Of a DNA stretch of 33,367 nucleotides, positions 17,417-25,088 are shown piece by piece. Origin of the DNA: Levilactobacillus lindianensis (lineage in GTDB: Bacteria; Bacillota; Bacilli; Lactobacillales; Lactobacillaceae); contig NZ_RHOD01000022.1 of the NCBI RefSeq assembly GCF_003946095.1, positions 1-33,367 on the forward strand, read 5' to 3'. Under the pieces are notes generated by a model that was not told where the DNA came from, made no database searches, and saw only the letters and a program-made list of their open reading frames with translations. Each line of letters starts with the position of its first letter. Position 1 is the first letter of the stretch. Made by a program: the position numbers and the translations under genes.

Positions 17417-18292
17417 TTGAAAAAATGGGTATGGGTCGTAGCGACAGTCGTTGTGGCACTGCTGATTGGTGGTTACGCTTATTCAAATCATCATGCGACA
17501 GCTAAGGAGTACCAAGCAGCGATGGCCAATGGCCGGACTGCTATTCAAAGTAAGCATTATACGCAAGCAGAGAGCTATTTCCAAAACGCCCTCAAGCGGC
17601 GTTTGAATGACGAGTCAGCGCAGACGTATCTGACGCAGACGCAGCGGTTCGTTTCCGGGGAAAATGCATTGGATGCACGGCACTTTACGACGGCTCGTAA
17701 GCATTATGAAGCCGTTAAGGATACCAAGAAAGGCTCGTCGGTCCTGGTGACGCGGGCCACGGCGAAGGTCAAGCAAGTTAAGGGTATTTTGGCCAACGTT
17801 AAGGAATTCAAGAAGATTTTGACCAAGGCCACGGGTGAGAATCAGGCCCTGAACTATGGTCAGTCGAATACAACCTTGGACGAATTATTTAACAACGCGA
17901 AGTTCCGTCAGAAGTATTACCAGAACCTTTATGACCAGGCCTTGGCATTACGGAAGTCGAACAACGCAGGTCAAGCGGCTAACACGAGCTCTTCAACGAG
18001 TGCCTCGTCGAGTGACAGCACCGCCAATAGCTCTAGCGCGTCCCTGACGTCGTCCGAACAGGCGGCCGCAAGTAATTACTCCGGAAGTAACGAATACACC
18101 GTCACACAGAAGCAGAAAGAGGTTAACGGTAAGTTGATTACCGCCGCCCAGATTGCTAATGCTAGAAAGACGATCAGCGCGGCCGGTGGCCATTCAGATG
18201 CCATGAGTGACCAAGACGTGCGGGTTGCCATCCAACAAGCCAGCAAGCAAAAGATTTCGTTGGCACAATACACCCAACAGAACTTAAAGTAA
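17417..18292 (+). CDS. Membrane-anchored helical (TPR-like) protein
   Basis: 291 residues from TTG at 17417, nine bases after GGAGG. An N-terminal membrane anchor (about 4-22) leaves the rest outside. Residues about 30-105 show TPR-like helix pairs (GRTAIQSKHYTQAESYFQNAL, then GENALDARHFTTARKHYEAV), a pattern of protein-protein contact. A helical stretch follows to about 180, then a Ser/Ala-rich linker (about 183-223) and a conserved-looking C-terminal module (VNGKLITAAQIANARKTISA...SDQDVRVAIQQASKQ) of about 65 residues. I do not recognise a named family. The build suggests a surface scaffold or lipid/wall-linked adaptor. Confidence 0.65.
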   Translation: MKKWVWVVATVVVALLIGGYAYSNHHATAKEYQAAMANGRTAIQSKHYTQAESYFQNALKRRLNDESAQTYLTQTQRFVSGENALDARHFTTARKHYEAVKDTKKGSSVLVTRATAKVKQVKGILANVKEFKKILTKATGENQALNYGQSNTTLDELFNNAKFRQKYYQNLYDQALALRKSNNAGQAANTSSSTSASSSDSTANSSSASLTSSEQAAASNYSGSNEYTVTQKQKEVNGKLITAAQIANARKTISAAGGHSDAMSDQDVRVAIQQASKQKISLAQYTQQNLK

Positions 18293-18299
18293 ACGATAT

Positions 18300-18334
18300 G
18301 AGAACCCAGACGATAGTGTCTGGGTTCTTTTTTT
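18300..18334 (+). terminator. Intrinsic terminator
   Basis: Perfect 11-bp stem AGAACCCAGAC/GTCTGGGTTCT, then seven T residues, right after the stop at 18292. Confidence 0.9.
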
Positions 18335-18442
18335 CGCGCATATAATATGGTGGGGCGTGACTGGAAGTCTTCTAGGTGACGCCTTGCGGATAACATAGTG
18401 GTTGGTTATCACAATATCAAAGCATTTGAGGTTAGCTGCGTT

Positions 18443-18596
18443 AGCCGGAGGTCGGTTCTGGAAATGCTCAGTGGTGTCGTTGTCCTTAGCGGAGTGGTCT
18501 GCTCCGGTTAGGACAAGGCCGCTCGGGGAGACCGCTCTTTGGCTTCCCGACGTGCCCACTACGTTCCAGCGTTTCCAGAACCGACCGGGAGGCGAG
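18443..18596 (+). repeat. Structured repeat family, copy E
   Basis: 154 bases from AGCCGGAG to GGAGGCGAG. The arms GGTCGGTTCTGGAAA and TTTCCAGAACCGACC pair perfectly. The core has CAGTGGTGTCGTTGTCC, first hairpin with TTAGC opposite GGTTA, second hairpin (TCGGGGAG/CTTCCCGA), and GTGCCCACTACGTTCCAG. Copy G on the other side of the ROK gene differs at only about five positions, in the same direction. Confidence 0.85.
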
Positions 18597-18913
18597 AACC
18601 AACGACTAACTAGCAGAAAAAATTGCCGTATGCGAGTCAAGCTGATCGATTTGGTAGGAAAACTTACCATATCTATCCAAACAGTCTTAAAACTTGACAT
18701 GATGGTAAGGTTAGCAAACAAATAAGTTAGTAAGTTAATTACTTTACCTGCGGGATATCTAGGTAAATTAATTGTCCTAATCGCCGTCGTTTCGGTATTT
18801 CTGATAAGATTGTGAACTCAAAACTTCGAATATTTCACAAGTCATTATTTACACTAAATTGGTAAGGGTGTCTTACTATATAGATAGAATCAGAAATCTA
18901 CAAGGGGGGTAGA

Positions 18914-19023
18914 GCAACGCTGCCTCTGAAAATAGCTGGGTGAGCACCGATCTTGGGGGATAGGGCGACCTGAACTGATTTGATTCCCAAATCACCACAA
19001 GGCTATTGGGGACGTGGCGTTGC
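18914..19023 (+). promoter_or_regulatory. Possible structured leader of the ROK regulator
   Basis: Nested helices can be drawn: GCAACGC (18914-18920) with GCGTTGC (19017-19023), inside it AATAGC (18931-18936) with GCTATT (19002-19007), and inside that a hairpin TGATTTG/CAAATCA (18976-18994). The closing strand ends ten bases before the likely start ATG, which has no strong ribosome binding site, so the fold could control translation. I do not recognise a riboswitch class. The preceding stretch 18597-18913 holds TTGACA (18694), AT-rich DNA and short GGTAA/TTACC inverted repeats but no clear gene. Confidence 0.4.
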
Positions 19024-19032
19024 CAGAAAATT

Positions 19033-20217
19033 ATGATTATCAACAAACATATCATGCGTACGACGAATGAAAAGCAAGTTTTACAACAGATTGTCAACGC
19101 TGGTCCGATTTCGCGTAGTCAAATTTCTCGTAATCTGAGTTTAAATAAAGTGACGGTCTCTGATATTTATAGCCAGTTACTGCATGAAGGGTTGATCCGT
19201 GAGGTTGGTCACGGTGTCAGCACGCGTAACGGTGGACGGAAACCAGTCATGGCATTACTAAACGTGGGGTATGGTTATGTCATCAGTATTAACATTTTGC
19301 GGTCACGGTTCTCGATGATCACCAGTCGTTTGGACGGTCGTTCTGAGAATTACGCGAGCGTCTCAACGCGTGGTGTGGATTTAACCACGGTACTCGACAT
19401 GATTGATGAGAAGATCGCGGCGACGGTCTCCGATAGTGATACTCGGCTCTTAGGGATTTCGTTCGGGTTGGATGGTACTATCTACGACAACCAGATCCTA
19501 GATTCCACGTTGAAGGGCTTCAAGAACTTTGATTTGGCGAAGTACTTTAGCGATAAATTCCAAGTTCCCGTTGTCCTGGAAGATTTGGCTAATCAGTCAG
19601 CGATCTTCGAACGGGACTTCTCCGGCGAAGGTGTTTACCGCAACTTAATTTCTGTGACGATTAGAGATCAAGTGAGTGCCGGAATTATCACCGAAGGCCA
19701 CCTGTATCGCGGCCACAATGGTGAGGCCGGAAACATTGGGACTTGTCCGTTAGCCGACCGTTACCAGGAGGGCAATTCCGAAACCGTCAACCACTATGTG
19801 GCAGAAGGCACGGTGCTCCAACGCATCATGGCTTACCAGAAGATTGACCGGGTCGATGTTAACCGGATTCGTCGGGATTACTTGGGTCACCGGCCAGAAT
19901 TGTTGGCCATTCTCGACGAGTTTGCCTACTACCTGGCTAAGGTTTTAGGGAACCTGTCCAACACGTTTGCCCCAGATGCCATCATCGTCAATGCTCCAAT
20001 CCTGGAGTTGTTGCCAGAAATGATGGATACTGTGCGGAACTACGTGGACCAATTGGCCATTGTTCGCAAGGCGCCACTCCTGTTGACTAAGAACTCACGG
20101 GAAGCTTCCTTAAAGGGCGGGGCTTCGGCGATTATTCACCGGGCCTTGGCGCTGGACGACTTGCAATTGACCTTCACCAATGAACGGACCACCGTTCTCG
20201 AAGGTGTGGAGTCCTAA
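19033..20217 (+). CDS. ROK-family transcriptional repressor
   Basis: 394 residues if the start is ATG 19033; the frame is open from TTG 19006 and ATG 19051 is also possible, none with a strong ribosome binding site. The N-terminal winged helix (about 10-75, ISRSQISRNLSLNKVTVSDIY then NGGRKP) precedes a ROK sugar-kinase fold: LLGISFGLDGTI, VVLEDLANQSA, and GHNGEAGNIGTCPLAD in place of the usual GExGH region with the CxCG zinc site. The zinc motif is degenerate and the catalytic Asp context altered, so it is a sensor, not a kinase. XylR/NagC-like sugar-responsive repression is likely; the sugar and targets are not shown by the neighbours. Confidence 0.85.
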   Translation: MIINKHIMRTTNEKQVLQQIVNAGPISRSQISRNLSLNKVTVSDIYSQLLHEGLIREVGHGVSTRNGGRKPVMALLNVGYGYVISINILRSRFSMITSRLDGRSENYASVSTRGVDLTTVLDMIDEKIAATVSDSDTRLLGISFGLDGTIYDNQILDSTLKGFKNFDLAKYFSDKFQVPVVLEDLANQSAIFERDFSGEGVYRNLISVTIRDQVSAGIITEGHLYRGHNGEAGNIGTCPLADRYQEGNSETVNHYVAEGTVLQRIMAYQKIDRVDVNRIRRDYLGHRPELLAILDEFAYYLAKVLGNLSNTFAPDAIIVNAPILELLPEMMDTVRNYVDQLAIVRKAPLLLTKNSREASLKGGASAIIHRALALDDLQLTFTNERTTVLEGVES

Positions 20218-20233
20218 ACAAAATAGATTTTAG

Positions 20234-20259
20234 AAAGCGTGGATGCGGCCACGCTTTTT
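20234..20259 (+). terminator. Terminator of the ROK gene
   Basis: AAAGCGTGG pairs with CCACGCTTT around ATGCGG, followed by T residues. Confidence 0.9.
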
Positions 20260-20289
20260 ATTTTGCCTTCAGGTTTTTGTCGGGGTCAG

Positions 20290-20445
20290 TGCCTCCCGGA
20301 AACCAGCCAGGAGGCTGGAACGCAGTGGGCACGACTTGGGGCCTGTAAACCGGTCTTCAAGCTCGGCCTTTCCGTAACCCGAGAAAGACCACTCGACTAA
20401 TGGAAACGACACGGCTGAACCTCCTGGCTGGTTTTCTCCGGCTCA
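20290..20445 (-). repeat. Structured repeat family, copy F
   Basis: The arms 20300-20316 and 20418-20434 pair with one mismatch and differ from those of copies E and G only 70-100 bases away. On the minus strand: GTGTCGTT, first hairpin TTTCC...GGAAA with TTAGT opposite GGTTA, AGAC second hairpin, GTGCCCACTGCGTTCCAG. Opposite orientation to E and G. Confidence 0.75.
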
Positions 20446-20509
20446 CTCTATCCTATCTTGTCAAAGTAGGATGGCTCATCTTCATGATTTGATAGGTTAT
20501 GACTATGTT

Positions 20510-20663
20510 AGCCGGAGGTCGGTTCTGGAAATGCTCAGTGGTGTCGTTGTCCTTAGCGGAGTGGGTTACTCCGGTTAGGACAAGGCCGTTCGGGGAGACC
20601 GCTCTTTGGCTTCCCGATGTGCCCACTACGTTCCAGCGTTTCCAGAACCGACCGGGAGGCGAG
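20510..20663 (+). repeat. Structured repeat family, copy G
   Basis: 154 bases, about five differences from copy E, in the same orientation. Three changes cluster in the first hairpin loop and two are C to T in or beside the second hairpin. It ends about 30 bases before the -35 of the next gene. Confidence 0.85.
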
Positions 20664-20691
20664 GTTGACGGCCAGCTTGTCGGGGAAAGTG

Positions 20692-20720
20692 TTAGGGATT
20701 TTCAGTCAATGCGGTATAAT
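20692..20720 (+). promoter_or_regulatory. Promoter of the AI-2E family gene
   Basis: TATAAT at 20715 with TTAGGG 17 bases upstream. The -35 is weak. Confidence 0.5.
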
Positions 20721-20750
20721 GAAAAGAAGATGAAATGGGAGGAATGACGT

Positions 20751-21857
20751 TTGAGTATTTGGCAACGATTTATCGACAATGTGCGGCTACGACGCTTCGT
20801 TATCCTGGCACTGTTGATCTTTGTGCTGTGGCTGATTCGAAGCGAAATGAACATGATTTTATTAACGTTCATTTTTACTTTCTTGGTGCTCCAACTAGTC
20901 AAGGCTGTGCGGCGATTTGTGAAGGTGCCACCGGCATTGATTGTGACGGTAACCTATGTGGCGGTGTTGGGTGGCCTGTATTGGGCCATCACAGCCTACC
21001 TACCAACGATTGTCACGTCGTCGTTGCGGGGAATTGAGGGGCTCATTAATTTCTATGAGAACCCAGCTAACGAAAATAGTGAAATTATTCGCTGGATCTC
21101 CGGCTATATTAGTAATTCGAATATCGTCGCACAGGTTCAGAGTAGCGCCAAACTTGTACTGAACTACCTGTCGACAATCGGGTCATTTGGATTCACGGTA
21201 TTTATGTCGATGATTCTGAGTTTCTTCTTCACGATTGAATCGAAACAGATGACGGCCTTTTCCAAACGGTTCCTCACGAGTACGTACGGTTGGTTCTTCC
21301 AGGATATTAACTTCTTTGCCACGAAGTTCGTCAATACTTTCGGGGTTGTGTTAGAGGCGCAGTTCTTCATCGCCCTCTGCAACACCGTGATTACCACGAT
21401 CATTCTGGCAATCATGCAGATGCCCCAGTTGGCCACGTTGGCCATTATGATTTTCATTCTGAGCCTGATTCCCGTGGCCGGGGTGATTGTCTCGGTGATT
21501 CCACTGACGATCCTAGGGTACACGGTGGGTGGTTTCCGCTACGTCGTTTATATTCTCGTGATGATCGTCGTGGTTCACGCGCTAGAAGCCTACGTGTTGA
21601 ATCCTAAGTTCATGTCCAGTCGAACAGAATTGCCGATTTTCTACACCTTCGTGGTGTTGTTGGCCGGCGAAGCCTTGTTCGGCGTTTGGGGCCTGATCGT
21701 CGGGGTGCCAATCTTCACCTTCTTCCTGGATATTTTGGGTGTCCGGCCGGTGCATGGCTTGCATCAGGCGCCCCAGCTGGAAAAGTTGCGTGAAATTCGC
21801 CGCAATTATAATCAGGGTGAGGACGAAGATAACGATAGTGATAGTGACCAGAAATAG
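20751..21857 (+). CDS. AI-2E family transporter
   Basis: 368 residues from TTG at 20751, eight bases after GGAGG. About eight membrane helices: two near the N-terminus, one near 65-85, an extracellular helical region, then the conserved C-terminal block (MPQLATLAIMIFILSLIPVAGVIVSVIPLTILG...LEAYVLNPKFMSSRTELP...FGVWGLIVGVPIFTFF) that defines the family (TqsA, YdbI). Members export autoinducer-2 or act as Na+(Li+)/H+ antiporters; the substrate here is not decided. The acidic tail (EDEDNDSDSD) is cytosolic. Monocistronic, between repeat copy G and a strong terminator. Confidence 0.88.
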   Translation: MSIWQRFIDNVRLRRFVILALLIFVLWLIRSEMNMILLTFIFTFLVLQLVKAVRRFVKVPPALIVTVTYVAVLGGLYWAITAYLPTIVTSSLRGIEGLINFYENPANENSEIIRWISGYISNSNIVAQVQSSAKLVLNYLSTIGSFGFTVFMSMILSFFFTIESKQMTAFSKRFLTSTYGWFFQDINFFATKFVNTFGVVLEAQFFIALCNTVITTIILAIMQMPQLATLAIMIFILSLIPVAGVIVSVIPLTILGYTVGGFRYVVYILVMIVVVHALEAYVLNPKFMSSRTELPIFYTFVVLLAGEALFGVWGLIVGVPIFTFFLDILGVRPVHGLHQAPQLEKLREIRRNYNQGEDEDNDSDSDQK

Positions 21858-21859
21858 TG

Positions 21860-21898
21860 AAAAGTCAATTTGGCCGAGGGGGCTGAATTGACTTTTTT
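21860..21898 (+). terminator. Intrinsic terminator
   Basis: AAAAGTCAATT pairs with AATTGACTTTT, followed by more T residues. Confidence 0.9.
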
Positions 21899-21945
21899 AA
21901 TTAACAGCCCGATTAACTGAGGTCGTAAATGGCTAATCGATTAGT

Positions 21946-22010
21946 AGAAAACGATTACATTGTTTGGACGGCACAATTAAGCTGAAATTTAGGGTCAGAT
22001 GGTGTAAAAT
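21946..22010 (+). promoter_or_regulatory. gpmA promoter with upstream cre-like site
   Basis: AGAAAACGATTACA (21946-21959) fits the CcpA cre consensus TGNAANCGNTNNCA at all fixed positions but the first. The promoter is CTGAAA (21982) and TAAAAT (22005) with 17 bases between. The cre centre would lie near -64, a position from which CcpA activates glycolytic genes. Confidence 0.5.
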
Positions 22011-22046
22011 GACAAGGTATTCTACAACAGAAAGAGGTTATCAGTG

Positions 22047-22739
22047 ATGGCAAAATTAGTATTGATTCGCCACGGACAAAGTGAATGGAACTTAGCTAAC
22101 AAGTTCACCGGCTGGGTTGACGTTGACTTAAGTGAAAAGGGTGTTGAAGAAGCCAAAGCCGCTGGTCAAAAGATCAAGGAATCTGGCATGAAGTTCGACT
22201 ACGCCTACACGTCAGTTCTGAAGCGTGCGATCAAGACGTTACACTACGTTTTGGAAGAATCCGACCAACTTTGGATTCCAGAAACCAAGACTTGGCGTTT
22301 GAACGAACGTCACTACGGTGCTTTACAAGGCCTGAACAAGAAGGAAACCGCTGAAAAGTACGGTGACGACCAAGTGCACATCTGGCGTCGTTCCTACGAT
22401 GTTTTGCCTCCACTTTTGGATGCAGACGCTGAAGGTTCAGCTGTTAAGGACCCACGTTACGCTAACTTGGACCCTAACATCGTACCCGGTGGCGAAAACT
22501 TGAAGGTTACCCTGGAACGTGTAATGCCTTTCTGGGAAGACCAAATCGCACCTAAGTTACTCGACGGCAAGAACGTCATCATCGCAGCCCACGGTAATTC
22601 ATTACGTGCCTTAAGCAAGTACATCGAACGGATCTCCGACGATGACATCATGAACCTCGAAATGGCAACCGGTGAACCAGTTGTCTACGACTTTGATGAC
22701 AAGTTAAACATGACTAACAAGACGAAGTTGGGTAAGTAA
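22047..22739 (+). CDS. gpmA: 2,3-bisphosphoglycerate-dependent phosphoglycerate mutase
   Basis: Interconverts 3- and 2-phosphoglycerate in glycolysis. 230 residues from ATG 22047 (AAAGAGG nine bases upstream; the GTG at 22044 is less likely). [10 protein letters not shown] carries the phospho-histidine His9 (RHG). [45 protein letters not shown] and the second catalytic His in [10 protein letters not shown] are all present. Length matches the dPGM family. The codons are of the high-expression type, rich in AAC, AAG and GGT. Terminator at 22754. Confidence 0.96.
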   Translation: MAKLVLIRHGQSEWNLANKFTGWVDVDLSEKGVEEAKAAGQKIKESGMKFDYAYTSVLKRAIKTLHYVLEESDQLWIPETKTWRLNERHYGALQGLNKKETAEKYGDDQVHIWRRSYDVLPPLLDADAEGSAVKDPRYANLDPNIVPGGENLKVTLERVMPFWEDQIAPKLLDGKNVIIAAHGNSLRALSKYIERISDDDIMNLEMATGEPVVYDFDDKLNMTNKTKLGK

Positions 22740-22753
22740 TTCCAACGGACTCG

Positions 22754-22785
22754 AAGCCGCCTCGGTGTTTAGGGGCGGCTTTTTC
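22754..22785 (+). terminator. gpmA terminator
   Basis: AAGCCGCC pairs with GGCGGCTT, followed by TTTTT. Confidence 0.85.
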
Positions 22786-22846
22786 GTGGCCTGAAACTGG
22801 CTACCAGCATTGATAATTAGCAACTTACTTTAAGAGAGAAAAGAGA

Positions 22847-23098
22847 TTGAATTTGGCAGACAAAGAAGTTACCCAGGTTGAAATGATGAAGATTATTGGT
22901 TTATTCCGCAAAGCAGGGTTTACTGGCGAGTACGAGACTTTCCAACGCGTCAGTGGCACCGATCGGGAATTCTTTGTGGTGATGAGTAACGAACAGGGGA
23001 TCAAGGCGTTGTTTAAGGCTAGCTTGATGTTGAACGCCGTTGAGTTCCAGTATGTGTTGGATGACAAGCATACGTTTGTGACAGAAAAAGCTGAATAG
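22847..23098 (+). CDS. Small hypothetical protein
   Basis: 83 residues, probably from TTG 22847; TTG 22853 is an alternative, and both have only a purine-rich AAGAGAGAAAAGAG as ribosome binding site. The acidic, soluble protein has a predicted alpha-beta pattern (VEMMKIIGLFRKAGF, REFFVVMSNEQGIKALFKASLML, VEFQYVLDDKHTF) that looks like a small regulatory fold. I do not recognise it. It stands alone between the gpmA terminator and its own terminator. Confidence 0.6.
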   Translation: MNLADKEVTQVEMMKIIGLFRKAGFTGEYETFQRVSGTDREFFVVMSNEQGIKALFKASLMLNAVEFQYVLDDKHTFVTEKAE

Positions 23099-23108
23099 TC
23101 AGCAATGT

Positions 23109-23149
23109 AAGGTGACTAGCTCTTATCAATGGAGCTAGTCACCTTTTCT
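23109..23149 (+). terminator. Intrinsic terminator
   Basis: Perfect 14-bp stem AAGGTGACTAGCTC/GAGCTAGTCACCTT, then TTCTT. Confidence 0.9.
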
Positions 23150-23180
23150 TGAGCTTCTTTGAAAAGTACGTGATTTTCTC

Positions 23181-23211
23181 TTGCTATGGAGCGCACTCCA
23201 TAGGTTATGAT
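23181..23211 (+). promoter_or_regulatory. MerR-type promoter and operator
   Basis: TTGCTA and TATGAT are 19 bases apart, the long spacer that MerR activators untwist. The palindrome CTATGGAG-CGCA-CTCCATAG (23184-23203) fills that spacer. It controls the regulator gene at 23238 and the reductase-like gene behind it, so the operon is very likely autoregulated. Confidence 0.85.
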
Positions 23212-23237
23212 GTAATCAGAAATGAAGGTGAGTGTAA

Positions 23238-23621
23238 GTGAAAAGTAGCGATGTTGCCAAGAAATTTGATGTCTCGATTGATTCTCTTCGATATTGGGAG
23301 AAAGCAGGTATGATTCCCAAAGTTCCACGGAATTCGCGTGGGTACCGTAACTACACACAAAATGAAATTGAATGGATTGATTTTGTTACTTGTATGCGGA
23401 GCTCAGGCATCGGTATTTCAACGTTGGTCACCTATTATCAGTTGTTCGAGGATGGTGCTGCAACAAAACGAGAACGTCAAAAACTGTTAGAAGGCCAATT
23501 GGTCGATATGGCCCAACGGATTAAGGATATGCAGAAAGCATATGCGAGACTAGAAGAAAAGTTGACTCACTATGATGATCATGTTGAAGGAGTCTTTACA
23601 AAACAGGAGGACAAAAAATGA
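23238..23621 (+). CDS. MerR-family transcriptional regulator
   Basis: 127 residues from GTG 23238. The N-terminal winged helix has the MerR signature: SDVAKKFDVSIDSLRYWEKAGMIPKVPRNSRGYRNYT, then the second helix pair NEIEWIDFVTCMRSSGIGISTL. A coiled coil (about 80-115, MAQRIKDMQKAYARLEEKL) provides the dimer. There is no metal-binding cysteine cluster or large effector domain, as in NmlR/AdhR-like members that answer to aldehydes or electrophiles. The stop overlaps the next start (ATGA). The downstream enzyme may remove the inducer. Confidence 0.9.
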   Translation: MKSSDVAKKFDVSIDSLRYWEKAGMIPKVPRNSRGYRNYTQNEIEWIDFVTCMRSSGIGISTLVTYYQLFEDGAATKRERQKLLEGQLVDMAQRIKDMQKAYARLEEKLTHYDDHVEGVFTKQEDKK

Positions 23622-24571
23622 AGATTGTTGTTATTGGTGGTTACGGTCATATTGGTTCTTATTTGGTTCCTAAATTGGTGAAATTAGGAAATGAAGTCAT
23701 CGTAATCAGTCGGCATGAACGCCATCCTTACGTTGATGACTGGGCTTGGCAAAGTGCAAAGTTCGTTGCACTAGATAGAAATGATACGAAGACTTTCACG
23801 CAAAAGCTGATTGAACTGGATGCTGATGTTGTGATTGACTTGGTGAACTTCAAGTTTGAAAATACCAAGGAAATTGTGACAGCCTTGAAGGAAACCAAGC
23901 TCAGCCATTATTTGTTTTGCTCTTCCGTTTGGGCACATGGCAGGGCTCAAGTCTTGCCAGTTAATCCCAATGGAGTGAAAGCACCATTAGATGATTACGG
24001 AAAAAACAAATACCAGAGTGAACAGTACTTGAAGGAAGAGTATCGTCAGAATGGTTTCCCGGCAACCGTGATTATGCCAGGTCAAATTTCTGGTCCAGGT
24101 TGGGATATTATTAATCCTGAGGGTAATCAAAACATGCAGGTCTTCCAAGATATTGCTGATGGGAAGCAAATCACATTACCTAATTTTGGTATGGAGACAT
24201 TGCATCATGTGCATGCCAGCGATGTAGCCCAACAGTTCGTAGATGCTGTCCAACATCGGAATCAGGCCCTAGGTGAAAGCTTTCATGCAGTTTCGTCGAA
24301 TTCGATTACCTTGTATGGTTATGCTCAGGTGATGTACCACTTCTTCCATCAAAAAGCTAAGATTGACTTTTTACCATGGCCTGACTGGGTCACAAAGCTA
24401 GATAGTCCGGTTGATAGTGACAAGACGTACTATCACATCGCACGTAGCGGTCAGTATAGCATTGAGAACGCAAAGAAACTCATTGGTTATCAGCCACAAT
24501 ACTCGGTAGAAGAGACTATCGAGTTGAGTATTCAAGGAGCTGTGAACCGTGGCGTTATCAGGGTGAAGTAG
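23618..24571 (+). CDS. NAD-dependent epimerase/dehydratase-like SDR
   Basis: 317 residues, extended SDR. The nucleotide-binding loop is VIGGYGHIGSYL near the N-terminus (GGxGxxG). CSSVWAHG supplies the active-site Ser region, but the Tyr-Lys pair appears as YGKNKYQSEQYL near residue 128-139, as in atypical members close to the isoflavone-reductase/NmrA and epimerase groups. TVIMPGQISGPG and HVHASDVAQ are further family motifs. The substrate is unknown. It overlaps the MerR gene by four bases and is under the same operator. Both genes use more A/T-rich codons than gpmA or uvrA nearby, so the pair may have been acquired. Confidence 0.85.
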   Translation: MKIVVIGGYGHIGSYLVPKLVKLGNEVIVISRHERHPYVDDWAWQSAKFVALDRNDTKTFTQKLIELDADVVIDLVNFKFENTKEIVTALKETKLSHYLFCSSVWAHGRAQVLPVNPNGVKAPLDDYGKNKYQSEQYLKEEYRQNGFPATVIMPGQISGPGWDIINPEGNQNMQVFQDIADGKQITLPNFGMETLHHVHASDVAQQFVDAVQHRNQALGESFHAVSSNSITLYGYAQVMYHFFHQKAKIDFLPWPDWVTKLDSPVDSDKTYYHIARSGQYSIENAKKLIGYQPQYSVEETIELSIQGAVNRGVIRVK

Positions 24572-24614
24572 AATTTAAACTGAAAAGATAGCTATTTTTA
24601 TAATTTCAAAAGAG

Positions 24615-24652
24615 CATTCGGCAAGTAATTAAGTTCGCTGGGTGTTTTTTTT
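24615..24652 (+). terminator. Terminator of the merR-SDR operon
   Basis: CATTCGGC pairs with GCTGGGTG using G-T pairs, followed by eight T residues. Confidence 0.75.
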
Positions 24653-24662
24653 GACTCCCCCC

Positions 24663-24766
24663 AATCTCCCCAAACTTCTCACCGGGGATTTGGGGGAGAT
24701 TAGGGAATGAATTTAGACTTGTATACAGGAAAAATAACGGGAGATACCGGAAGATGCCGGGAGATA
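24663..24766. repeat. Inverted repeat and 10-bp tandem repeat
   Basis: AATCTCCCCAAA (24663-24674) pairs with TTTGGGGGAGATT (24689-24701), with one base bulged. Thirty bases on, three 10-base units follow each other at 24737-24766 (ACGGGAGATA, CCGGAAGATG, CCGGGAGATA). The shared GGGAGAT word links the two. I see no gene in this gap. Confidence 0.5.
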
Positions 24767-24886
24767 GAAATGATCTATCAGATAATCGTACCTTTACGAT
24801 GACTCCGGTGCCAAGCCGATTTTAATTATGTGTTGGCATGTACATTAACTTGTTTGACTAAAGATATAAGAAAACGTCATAGAACC

Positions 24887-24920
24887 CTAAAAGTCGTTCC
24901 AGTTTGTGGGGCGATTTTTA
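24887..24920 (+). terminator. Weak hairpin, possible terminator
   Basis: CTAAAAGTCGTTCC pairs with GGGGCGATTTTTAG with G-T pairs; the T run is inside the 3' arm. It may insulate the promoter at 25012. Confidence 0.4.
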
Positions 24921-25011
24921 GTGCTCGTGATTAACGGTTGATTTTACCCGGTAAACTGTAGGGAAACAGAGATACCAACCAAGAAAAACAACTAGTTTTC
25001 AACCCCCAGAC

Positions 25012-25042
25012 TTGACTGTAACGTTACAGGAGGGTTTAAAAT
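25012..25042 (+). promoter_or_regulatory. MerR-type promoter of the UvrA paralogue
   Basis: TTGACT (25012) and TAAAAT (25037) are exactly 19 bases apart. The perfect palindrome CTGTAACGTTACAG (25016-25029) lies across the spacer. This is the layout of promoters activated by MerR-family drug or stress sensors. The operator differs from that at 23184, so the local MerR protein is probably not its regulator. Confidence 0.8.
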
Positions 25043-25052
25043 AGCAAGTATC

Positions 25053-25088
25053 ATGAACGGAACTAAAGGCAAAGGTGGGCAAGTATGA
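25053..25088 (+). CDS. 11-codon leader ORF before the UvrA paralogue
   Basis: ATG 25053, only a few bases after the expected transcription start, opens MNGTKGKGGQV, and its TGA overlaps the next ATG as ATGA. The transcript would be nearly leaderless here. It may couple or attenuate translation of the next gene, or be chance. Confidence 0.3.
   Translation: MNGTKGKGGQV

Noticed and set aside
18402-18725. 107-residue frame across repeat copy E, and the similar 82-residue frame at 20499-20747 across copy G
   Set aside because: The shared protein stretch exists only because the DNA repeats are alike. The frames run past the repeat into unrelated sequence, have no ribosome binding site, and the DNA varies by base pairing, not by codons.
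24640-24770. CRISPR array
   Set aside because: The repeated units are 10 bases long without spacers, and no cas genes are nearby.
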